Shown here: positions 1-5,201 of the stretch, one piece after another
Layout: every line of letters starts with the position of its first letter
How positions within the stretch are numbered: the stretch's first letter is position 1
NCBI GenBank assembly: GCA_016210895.1
Contig: JACQTG010000211.1
Span: forward strand, 1-6,011
Length of the DNA: 6,011 nucleotides
Origin: Acidobacteriota bacterium
Lineage (GTDB): Bacteria; Acidobacteriota; Terriglobia; Acidoferrales; 2-02-FULL-67-57
Direction of reading: 5' to 3'
The notes under the pieces: generated by a model
What the model saw: the letters and a program-made list of their open reading frames with translations, nothing else
What the model was told of the DNA's origin: nothing
Database searches by the model: none
Translations under genes and position numbers: made by a program

Positions 1-2439
1 CGAGTAACCCGCGCGCACAGCTTGCTCGAGCGCAGCCAGGGATTGCTCCTGGTCACCGAGCAAGTTCCAGACCACAGCCGCTTTGTACTGCACGTTCACG
101 TCGCTCGGTGCCAGACTGAGTGCCTGCCGCAGCGCACGCTGCGCCTGGTCCGGTTCACCGGTTTTTGCGTAGTAGAGCGATAGGGAACTCTGGATGTCGG
201 GATGCCTCGGATTGACTTTCAATTGCTCGCGCGCTAGGGCAATTGCCTGGCTGTAGGCTCCGCGTGCACGGGCTTCCTGCCCGGGTGTCCAGCGATAGGC
301 ATCGGCGAGATTACCCCAGTGGCGGTAGTCCTGGGGCTCGAGTTCGACCGCCTTTTCAAACATTCGGATAGCCTCCGGATAGTTTCCAGCGAAGAAGTAC
401 ATCGTCCCAGCGTTGGAGTAGGCAACGCCCGTGGGAGCGATCTCCAAGGAGCGACGAAACATCGCGGCCGCTTGTTCAAAGTCTCCCAAGAAGTAATACA
501 TTCCACCCAGGCTGCTGAATCCGGGGGCGTTATCCGGGGTCAGTTCCACTACCCGTTGGAACATGGCCGCCGCTTCGCGGTAATGCCCTTCGGTATAGTA
601 GAACCGACCCAGCATATGGTAGCCCGCCCAGTAATCAGGGCGGACTTCGATGGCACGGCGGTAGGTGTGTTCAGCCTTGTCGAGTTGGTTCAAGGCCTCG
701 TAGGCCGCGCCCAGGCCGCGGTAGGCGGCATCGCTCGCGGGATCGAGCGCCAGGGCGCGCTCGAAGGCTGCCACCGCCTTTTCATACTCTCCGGTGACAC
801 GATAAACCGTACCAGAGGCGACGTGAACGGCAGCCAAGCGGTCGTCGAGTTCGACGGCGGCCTGGCTGGCGGCTCGCGCGCGCTCGATCCACTGGCTGTC
901 TTTTGTGGCTTCGTACTTGCGCCAGTACGCTTCGCCCAAGCCCGCCTGGGCCAGGGCAAACTGCGGATCTTGCGCCAATGCCCTCTGGAAGAGCTCGGCG
1001 GCGATGTCGACATTGTCTTCCTGGTCGTAGCGGGCCAGATAGCCGCGCGCCTGGAGATAGAAATCGTATGCGGTGATATTCTCCGTGGGTGGAGCGTGGG
1101 CCGCATAGCTCGTCGCCAAGCCAAACTGGGCCCGCAGGCGGCGGCCAATGTCGGCTGTCAGTCGGTCCTGGAGGGTGAAAATCTCCGCCACCTGGCCGTC
1201 GAGCACATCTCCTCCGAGGGAAACTCGCCGCTTGCGGTCCACGAGCCGATAGGTGATGCGCAATCGGTCGCCACTGCGCTGCACCCCACCTTCGAGGACC
1301 AGCGAAGCGCCAATGTCGGCCGTGGCCGGGACAACGTAGATTCCGCCCAGCCCAGCAAGCCGTGCGATGAGAGCCTCGGTGAAGCCGTCCGCAAAGAAAG
1401 ACGTTTCCGGGTCCTCGGCCAAGCTCTTGAACGGCTCGATGGCCAGGTAGCGTGCTGAAGCCTCCGGCGCCCTTCTCCCCTGATGGAGAAGCACCACGGC
1501 GACGACCGCCACGCCCGCGGCCAGCAGCGCCGCCCGACGTGTTGTCAGCCAACGCCTCCCCCTCGAGACTGGCTGGCGTTCGAGCTGTTCCAGGTCGCCG
1601 AGCAGGGCGCGCGCTGCGGGGTAGCGCTGAGCCGGGTCACGGGCGAGCAGTTTCGTGACTATGCGATCCACTTCGGGAGAAACGTCCGGGTTGTGGCGGC
1701 TCGGCGGTGCAGGGGTTTCGGTCAGGATGCGCGCCAGAAGACCGCTCGCGGTCGGGGCCTCGAACGGGTGGCGACCGGTCAGCATCTCGTAGAGCACCAC
1801 ACCGAGGGAGAACAGGTCGGCGCGACCGTCGGGTTCACCTTGCTCGAGCACTTCCGGAGCCAGGTAGCGCAGTGTGCCGCGCACGGTGGCCGTCTCCGTG
1901 GTGGCGGTGTCAGCGTCGTCCAGCGGGAGACGCTGGGCGATGCCGAAGTCGAGAATCTTCACCCGGCCGTCCGGGCTGAGCAGGATGTTTTCCGGCTTGA
2001 TATCACGGTGAACGATGCCGCGGCTGTGGGCTGCCTCGAGGGCTTCGGCGCACTGGCGCGCAATGTGCAGGCACTCGTCGAGCGCTAGGGGCCGGCCCAG
2101 GCGGCTGCGCAACGGCTCGCCCGCCACCAGTTCCATCACCAAGTAGGTTTCCCCGCCCGCCTCCAACACGTCGAACAGGGTGGCAATGTTGGGGTGGTTG
2201 AGGGCGGAGGCGGCGCGGGCTTCCCGCAGGAGCCGGTGCTTCTGGGCCTGATCGCCGGCCAGGTGCGGCGCCAGGCGCTTCAACGCCACCGACCGGCGCA
2301 GAGTCGTGTCCTGGGCCTGATAGACCTCGCCCATCCCCCCTTCGCCCAGCTTGGCAACCACCTGGTAGCGACCAAGCTGCGTTCCGGTCAGGTCTTCCTG
2401 GGGAGCAGGAAGCCCGCCTGGTCTAACGCCGGCGTTCAT
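1..2439 (-). CDS. Transmembrane Ser/Thr protein kinase with TolB/FlgO-like and TPR regions (C-terminus cut by window edge)
   Basis: This is a PknB-family kinase expected to phosphorylate Ser/Thr on cytoplasmic proteins. The frame stays open for 813 codons from ATG 2439 to the window edge, with no stop seen. An in-frame TGA lies just upstream (2464-2466), so this is the only ATG start available, although no clear Shine-Dalgarno precedes it. Visible kinase motifs: glycine loop GEGGMGEVY (32-40), VALK Lys54, helix-C Glu73, HRDIKPEN (144-151), DFG (164-166) and APE (194-196). The activation loop is threonine-rich (178-189). All catalytic residues are present, so it should be active. A short hydrophobic segment flanked by arginines (303-318) should be a membrane anchor. 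Residues about 331-450 resemble the TolB/FlgO-like segment of such kinases (PF-SLAEDPE, FADGFTEALIARLA, VLEGGVQRSGDRLRI). From about 455 onward there are roughly ten TPR units, with repeated A-x-x-x-F-x-x-A-L-x-L-x-P patterns, probably outside the cytoplasm. The ligand and substrates are unknown. Confidence 0.95.
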   Translation of the reverse strand, partial: MNAGVRPGGLPAPQEDLTGTQLGRYQVVAKLGEGGMGEVYQAQDTTLRRSVALKRLAPHLAGDQAQKHRLLREARAASALNHPNIATLFDVLEAGGETYLVMELVAGEPLRSRLGRPLALDECLHIARQCAEALEAAHSRGIVHRDIKPENILLSPDGRVKILDFGIAQRLPLDDADTATTETATVRGTLRYLAPEVLEQGEPDGRADLFSLGVVLYEMLTGRHPFEAPTASGLLARILTETPAPPSRHNPDVSPEVDRIVTKLLARDPAQRYPAARALLGDLEQLERQPVSRGRRWLTTRRAALLAAGVAVVAVVLLHQGRRAPEASARYLAIEPFKSLAEDPETSFFADGFTEALIARLAGLGGIYVVPATADIGASLVLEGGVQRSGDRLRITYRLVDRKRRVSLGGDVLDGQVAEIFTLQDRLTADIGRRLRAQFGLATSYAAHAPPTENITAYDFYLQARGYLARYDQEDNVDIAAELFQRALAQDPQFALAQAGLGEAYWRKYEATKDSQWIERARAASQAAVELDDRLAAVHVASGTVYRVTGEYEKAVAAFERALALDPASDAAYRGLGAAYEALNQLDKAEHTYRRAIEVRPDYWAGYHMLGRFYYTEGHYREAAAMFQRVVELTPDNAPGFSSLGGMYYFLGDFEQAAAMFRRSLEIAPTGVAYSNAGTMYFFAGNYPEAIRMFEKAVELEPQDYRHWGNLADAYRWTPGQEARARGAYSQAIALAREQLKVNPRHPDIQSSLSLYYAKTGEPDQAQRALRQALSLAPSDVNVQYKAAVVWNLLGDQEQSLAALEQAVRAGYS

Positions 2440-2509
2440 CAGAAAGAATCGGCGTCGGCTTTTTCAATTTCCGCGGGAAGGTTCAGACGACCGCCGCCCT
2501 CTTCTCCGT

Positions 2510-2538
2510 ATGATAGCCTTCGGCTGAGCCCCACGCAA
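2510..2538 (-). promoter_or_regulatory. Candidate sigma-70-type promoter for the kinase gene
   Basis: On the minus strand TTGCGT (2533-2538) is followed after 17 bp by TATCAT (2510-2515). The -10 box matches TATAAT at five of six positions; the -35 box matches only the TTG. Transcription would begin near 2503, giving a leader of about 64 nt before ATG 2439. The position and spacing are good but the -35 match is weak, so this is a tentative call. Confidence 0.4.
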
Positions 2539-2553
2539 CCACAGACTCAGGAA

Positions 2554-2593
2554 GCGTCCCCGGCCCATTCGACTTCGCTCAGGGCAGGGACGC
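2554..2593. repeat. Palindromic REP-like element between tRNA-Glu and the kinase gene
   Basis: GCGTCCC (2554-2560) and GGGACGC (2587-2593) form a perfect 7-bp outer stem. Inside it GCCC (2563-2566) pairs with GGGC (2582-2585). The inner part read on the minus strand is CCCTGAGCGAAGTCGAATGG, which resembles a CCTGAGCGAAGTCGAAGG-type palindrome that I recall as widely dispersed in intergenic DNA of several phyla. It begins 16 bp after the tRNA CCA end. No T-run follows on either strand, so a classical intrinsic terminator is not supported, though it could help define the tRNA transcript's 3' end. Confidence 0.6.
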
Positions 2594-2609
2594 GCCGGCG
2601 CCAAGCTTG

Positions 2610-2688
2610 TGGCGTCCCCGGCGGGATTTGAACCACGCGTTTTCCCGACGAGATCGGGACGTCCTAGGCCTGACTAGACGACGGGGAC
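2610..2688 (-). tRNA. tRNA-Glu (anticodon CUC), CCA encoded
   Basis: The minus strand folds into a tRNA. The acceptor stem GTCCCCG (2688-2682) pairs perfectly with CGGGGAC (2620-2614), followed by discriminator G (2613) and an encoded CCA (2612-2610). The D-arm reads GTCT...AGGAC with GG in the loop. The anticodon stem TCCCG/CGGGA is perfect and its loop ATCTCGT places CTC at 34-36, reading GAG (Glu). The acceptor and D-arm closely match bacterial tRNA-Glu. Two features are odd. The T-arm reads GCGTGG-TTCAAAT-CCCGC, which gives five pairs only if one U is bulged. The anticodon loop has A32, G37 and U38, where bacterial tRNA-Glu normally has C32, A37 and C38. It could be a functional but divergent minor isoacceptor or a decaying copy. 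Confidence 0.88.
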
Positions 2689-2694
2689 ACGGGC

Positions 2695-2724
2695 ATCTTA
2701 GTGGGCACTGATTTGGCCTGTCAA
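2695..2724 (-). promoter_or_regulatory. Promoter of the tRNA-Glu gene
   Basis: On the minus strand a perfect consensus TTGACA (2719-2724) is followed after 18 bp by TAAGAT (2695-2700), which matches TATAAT at four of six positions. The predicted +1 falls at about 2688, the first base of the mature tRNA. The promoter lies 50 bp past the lpxD stop, so the tRNA can be transcribed independently of lpxD. It is the strongest promoter-like sequence in the window. Confidence 0.7.
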
Positions 2725-2733
2725 ACCACAGGC
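2716..2733. repeat. Inverted repeat overlapping the -35 box of the tRNA promoter
   Basis: GCCTGT (2716-2721) and ACAGGC (2728-2733) form a perfect 6-bp stem with a 6-nt loop; a G-T and a T-A pair could extend it. It lies 41 bp beyond the lpxD stop and covers the TTGACA of the tRNA promoter. No T-run follows, so an intrinsic terminator for lpxD is not supported. It may be an operator, an RNA hairpin at the lpxD transcript end, or chance. Confidence 0.35.
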
Positions 2734-2774
2734 TAGAGGCCTATGCCGCCCATGCTTGTTCCTACTCCTCTCGG

Positions 2775-3806
2775 TCAAGCGCGCTTGCGGCGACGTCGGG
2801 GTTTTTTCTCCAGGGCCTCGAGGCGCGCGGCCAGCTCCGGCAGCCGCGCGAAATACGCGTAGGCTTTCTTGAATTCTTCGAGCGGGCGGGCCGGCGTTCC
2901 CCAGACGGTGTGTTCGCGCAGAATGCGCTTGCCGGTGGGAATGCCCGCCTGTGCGCCCAGGACGGCGCGGTCTTCGATGCGCACGTGGTCGGCAATGCCC
3001 ACTTGGCCGCCCGCGACTACGTAGTTGCCCAACGTCGAGCTCCCCGACACGCCGGTTTGCGCGGCCAGCACGCAGTGCTCGCCGATGCGGACGTTGTGGG
3101 CAACGTGGACGAGGTTGTCGAGCTTGGTGCCGCGGCCGATGACGGTGGCGTCAAGCGCGCCGCGGTCAATCGCCGAGTTGGCGCCAATCTCGACATCGTC
3201 GCCGATCTCGACCCTGCCCCGCTGCGGGAACTTGTGGTAGCTGCCCTCGGCAAACACATAGCCAAAGCCGTCGCTGCCCACCACGGTGCCGGAGTGGATG
3301 CGCACCTGCGCGCCCAGCCGGACATTGCCACAGAGCGTGACCCGCGGAAACAGCACGCAGCCCTCGCCCAGCTCTGCCCGTTCCCCCACGTAGCAGCCCG
3401 CGCCAATCTGGCAGTCGTTGGCAATGCGTGCGTGGGCTTCGATCACGACGTAGGGACCCACCGCCACGTTTTGTCCCAGTTGTGCGCTCGGTGCCACGAG
3501 CGCGGTGGGATGAATCCCAGGGGCCATACGGGGCTCGGGCGCAAGCCACTCGACAGCGCGGGCGAAGGCCAGCTTGGGGTTGGCGACCCGAATCATGACT
3601 TTTCCCGGGACGGATACATCGCGGGCCACGAACACGGCACTTGCTGCCGAGGCGCGGCCCAGCTCCGCGTGCTTTTCCCCTTCTACATAGACCAGATCGC
3701 CGGGTCCGGCCCGCTCGAGGCTGGCAAAGCCCGTGACCTCCGTCTTCGGATCGCCCACCACTTCCCCGCCCACATAGGCGGCAATCTCACCTACCGTCGT
3801 CCGCAT
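2775..3806 (-). CDS. lpxD: UDP-3-O-(3-hydroxyacyl)glucosamine N-acyltransferase LpxD
   Basis: LpxD transfers a 3-hydroxyacyl chain from acyl-ACP to the 2-amino group of UDP-3-O-acyl-glucosamine, the third step of lipid A synthesis, in the cytoplasm. The product is 343 aa against 341 in E. coli. The N-terminal uridine-binding domain (about 1-98) begins MRTTVGEIAAYVGGEVVGDP and includes ASLERAGPGDLVYV. Residues about 99-290 form left-handed beta-helix hexapeptide repeats. VVGSDGFGYVF (175-185) and the following EIGANSAIDRGALDAT stretch are canonical. VHVAHNVRIG (233-242) carries His237, equivalent to catalytic His239 of E. coli. A C-terminal helix (about 308-334) ends in a strongly basic tail, KKPRRRRKRA. 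I chose ATG 3806 rather than the upstream in-frame ATG 3911. The family N-terminus begins here, an AGGAG motif lies 7 nt before it, and the extra 35 residues are Cys/Arg-rich and not LpxD-like. It is divergent from the cupin-lpxA pair. Confidence 0.97.
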   Translation of the reverse strand: MRTTVGEIAAYVGGEVVGDPKTEVTGFASLERAGPGDLVYVEGEKHAELGRASAASAVFVARDVSVPGKVMIRVANPKLAFARAVEWLAPEPRMAPGIHPTALVAPSAQLGQNVAVGPYVVIEAHARIANDCQIGAGCYVGERAELGEGCVLFPRVTLCGNVRLGAQVRIHSGTVVGSDGFGYVFAEGSYHKFPQRGRVEIGDDVEIGANSAIDRGALDATVIGRGTKLDNLVHVAHNVRIGEHCVLAAQTGVSGSSTLGNYVVAGGQVGIADHVRIEDRAVLGAQAGIPTGKRILREHTVWGTPARPLEEFKKAYAYFARLPELAARLEALEKKPRRRRKRA

Positions 3807-3813
3807 CGCTCGT

Positions 3814-3818
3814 CTCCT
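3814..3818 (-). promoter_or_regulatory. Ribosome binding site of lpxD
   Basis: AGGAG on the minus strand ends 7 nt before ATG 3806. It decides the lpxD start in favour of 3806 over the in-frame ATG at 3911. Confidence 0.8.
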
Positions 3819-3840
3819 GCCGGAATTCGCACGTGCCCGC

Positions 3841-3899
3841 TGCAGGCAGGCACAGACGCAGTATAACGGAAACCCGTGGACGCAGGCTTGCAGGCAGGC
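3841..3899. repeat. 11-bp direct repeat in the lpxD/cupin divergent region
   Basis: TGCAGGCAGGC occurs at 3841-3851 and again at 3889-3899, 48 bp apart, with a further partial GCAGGC at 3882-3887. The two copies bracket the likely lpxD -10 box (3860-3865). They could be binding sites for a regulator of the divergent genes, but GC-rich chance repetition cannot be excluded. Confidence 0.45.
3860..3865 (-). promoter_or_regulatory. Likely -10 box of the lpxD promoter
   Basis: TATACT on the minus strand matches TATAAT at five of six positions. Transcription would begin near 3853, giving a leader of about 47 nt that contains the AGGAG site. No convincing -35 hexamer stands 16-18 bp upstream, so the promoter may be activator-dependent or use another sigma factor. 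Confidence 0.4.
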
Positions 3900-3970
3900 G
3901 GAGCTTTGCATAGGCTAGGCCTGGGCGAGGCCCGCGGAAGGACTCAACGGCGCGCGTGTTTCGCTTGCAG

Positions 3971-3976
3971 AGGAGG
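3971..3976 (+). promoter_or_regulatory. Ribosome binding site of the cupin gene
   Basis: AGGAGG, a full Shine-Dalgarno sequence, ends 4 nt before GTG 3981. It supports that GTG as the start rather than ATG 3876 in the same frame. Confidence 0.75.
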
Positions 3977-3980
3977 GCCC

Positions 3981-4319
3981 GTGGCCAATCCACCTTTTCC
4001 CCCGCCTATCGAAGCCCTGCCAGAAGCTGACATCTCATTCCCCGGGATTCGCGGCTGGCTGCTCGCGAGCCCGCAGGGGCAGGTCGTGTTTATGGACATT
4101 GCCCCGATTGGGGAAGTGCCACCGCACGCCCACGGCGCGCAATGGGGCATCGTGGTCGAAGGCGAAATGGTGCTGACCATCGGCAGCGAGACCCGCACCT
4201 ATCGCAAGGGCGACTCTTACTATATTCCGGCCGGCACGGTGCATTCGGCGCGCTTCAACAGCCGCGTGCTGGTGGTGGATTTCTTCGCCGACCCTGACCG
4301 CTACCGGCCCAAGACCTGA
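3981..4319 (+). CDS. Small single-domain cupin protein of unknown function
   Basis: This is a 112-aa protein made of one cupin beta-barrel and probably cytoplasmic, as no signal peptide is seen. Cupin motif 1 is G-x4-H-x-H (GEVPPHAHGAQWG, 44-56) followed by IVVEGEMVLTIG. Motif 2 is KGDSYYIPAGTVHSARFN (77-93). Probable metal ligands are His49, His51 and His88, with Gln54 where many cupins have Glu. The HAHGAQWG-plus-KGDSYYIPAG pattern resembles a group of small uncharacterised bacterial cupins; no substrate can be assigned. GTG 3981 is preferred over in-frame ATG 3876: AGGAGG stands 4 nt before it and the upstream residues are low-complexity Gly/Arg. The stop lies 7 bp before the lpxA ATG, so the two genes are probably co-transcribed and may be translationally coupled. 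That position suggests, but does not show, a role in envelope or LPS metabolism. Confidence 0.9.
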   Translation: MANPPFPPPIEALPEADISFPGIRGWLLASPQGQVVFMDIAPIGEVPPHAHGAQWGIVVEGEMVLTIGSETRTYRKGDSYYIPAGTVHSARFNSRVLVVDFFADPDRYRPKT

Positions 4320-4326
4320 CTTGACG

Positions 4327-5097
4327 ATGGAGATTCACCCCACTGCCATCGTGTCGCCGCGCGCGCGGTTGCCGCGCGCGGGCGCCATCGGGCCCTACTC
4401 CATCATTGACGACGAGGTCGAGATAGGCGAAGGCACGCGGCTGGCGTCGCACGTAGTCGTCCGGTCCGGGGTGCGGCTGGGAGCAGGGTGTCGCGTAGCC
4501 AGCAGTGCGGTGTTGGGCGACGACCCGCAAGACAGAAACTTCCAGGGGGGAGCGAGCCAGCTCATCATTGGCGCGCGCGCAGTCATCCGCGAGCACGTCA
4601 CCATCCACCGCAGCGCACAGTCCGGAGGGGCGACAACGGTCGGAAGCGATAGCTTCCTGATGGCGGGTGTGCACGTCGGCCACGACGCCCGCGTCGGCGA
4701 CCACGTGACACTCGCCAACAACGTGCTGTTGGGCGGGCACGTCGTCATCGAGGATTACGCTACGCTGGGCGGAGGCGCCATGGTCCACCAGTTCTGCCGC
4801 GTCGGCAAGCTGGCCATGGTGGGCGGGAACGTGCGCGTGATCCAGGACGTGCCCCCGTTTCTCCTCGCCGCAGAGTTCGACGTGGCGGTCAAGGGACTCA
4901 ATCTTGTCGGCCTGCGGCGGTTCGGCATGCCGGCGGAGAAAATCTCCGCGCTGAAGAAAGCCTACCATCTCCTCTACCGGTCGAAGCTGCCGCTGGCGGC
5001 TGCCCTGGAGCGCATTGAGCAGGAAATTGCCACCGAGGAAGCACATTACTTCGTAGCCTTCATCCGCGCCTCCGAGCGCGGCATCTGCCGGGAATAG
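4327..5097 (+). CDS. lpxA: UDP-N-acetylglucosamine O-acyltransferase LpxA
   Basis: LpxA transfers a 3-hydroxyacyl chain from ACP to the 3-OH of UDP-GlcNAc, the first step of lipid A synthesis, as a cytoplasmic trimer. The product is 256 aa against 262 in E. coli. Left-handed beta-helix hexapeptide repeats fill about 1-180 (IHPTAIVSPRARL onward), followed by the C-terminal helical part. His119 in GVHVGHD corresponds to catalytic His125 of E. coli. His116, His138, His154 and Arg198 match His122, His144, His160 and Arg204. VHQFCRVG and QDVPPF are canonical. Gly167 matches Gly173, the E. coli residue that permits C14 chains, which suggests a long-chain donor. Asn71 stands where E. coli has Lys76. 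ATG 4327 (MEIHPTAIVS) is preferred; TTG 4321 in the same frame would add two residues and lie 1 bp after the cupin stop. Neither start has a clear Shine-Dalgarno, consistent with coupling to the cupin gene. Confidence 0.96.
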   Translation: MEIHPTAIVSPRARLPRAGAIGPYSIIDDEVEIGEGTRLASHVVVRSGVRLGAGCRVASSAVLGDDPQDRNFQGGASQLIIGARAVIREHVTIHRSAQSGGATTVGSDSFLMAGVHVGHDARVGDHVTLANNVLLGGHVVIEDYATLGGGAMVHQFCRVGKLAMVGGNVRVIQDVPPFLLAAEFDVAVKGLNLVGLRRFGMPAEKISALKKAYHLLYRSKLPLAAALERIEQEIATEEAHYFVAFIRASERGICRE

Positions 5098-5104
5098 ATC
5101 AAGA

Positions 5105-5170
5105 AGCCTCAGGGGCTAAAGCCCAAAGCTTTGTCTGCGTTCTTCGGCACGGCTAAAGCCGTGCCCTGCC
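5105..5170. repeat. Two-hairpin interspersed repeat with paired GGCTAAAGCC cores
   Basis: Two short palindromes share the core GGCTAAAGCC. The first is GGGC-TAAA-GCCC (5113-5124). The second is GGCACGGC-TAAA-GCCGTGCC (5146-5165), an 8-bp perfect stem with a TAAA loop. They are separated by 21 bp. I recall closely similar paired CAGGGGCTAAAGCCC / GGCACGGCTAAAGCCGTGCC units scattered between genes in acidobacterial genomes. The element lies between convergent lpxA and the LpxL-type gene, a typical place for REP-like repeats, and the stronger hairpin could act as a bidirectional transcription end. No T-run follows. Confidence 0.7.
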
Positions 5171-5201
5171 CAAGCACATACCTGAGCGTGAGGCAGCTAG
5201 G

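Noticed and set aside
782..1552. Minus-strand 256-codon open frame inside the kinase gene
   Set aside because: It is out of frame with the kinase, its translation is Gly/Arg-rich low complexity, and the kinase frame is uninterrupted, so no frameshift needs to be invoked.
2554..2593. Intrinsic terminator for tRNA-Glu
   Set aside because: The hairpin is convincing but no T-run follows on the minus strand, so it is listed as a repeat instead.
319..2631. Long plus-strand open frames opposite the kinase gene (319-1458, 1483-2088, 2194-2631)
   Set aside because: They are antisense to a frame with clear kinase and TPR motifs. Their translations show no recognisable domain and arise from GC-rich codon bias.
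2910..3866. Plus-strand 318-codon open frame opposite lpxD
   Set aside because: It mirrors the repetitive hexapeptide coding pattern of lpxD, with no domain of its own and no ribosome binding site.
3807..3911. N-terminal extension of LpxD to ATG 3911
   Set aside because: The extra 35 residues do not resemble LpxD, would cover the likely -10 box, and lack a ribosome binding site, whereas ATG 3806 has AGGAG.
3888..3916. Possible promoter for cupin-lpxA (TTGCAG, 17 bp, TAGGCT)
   Set aside because: Each hexamer matches consensus at only three positions. The spacing is right but the match is no better than chance in this region.
4255..5046. Minus-strand 263-codon open frame opposite lpxA
   Set aside because: It is the antisense of hexapeptide repeats rich in GTC/GAC codons. 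The lpxA frame has all family residues.
5105..5170. CRISPR-like repeat array
   Set aside because: There are only two unequal palindromes sharing a short core, with no uniform spacers and no cas genes in view.
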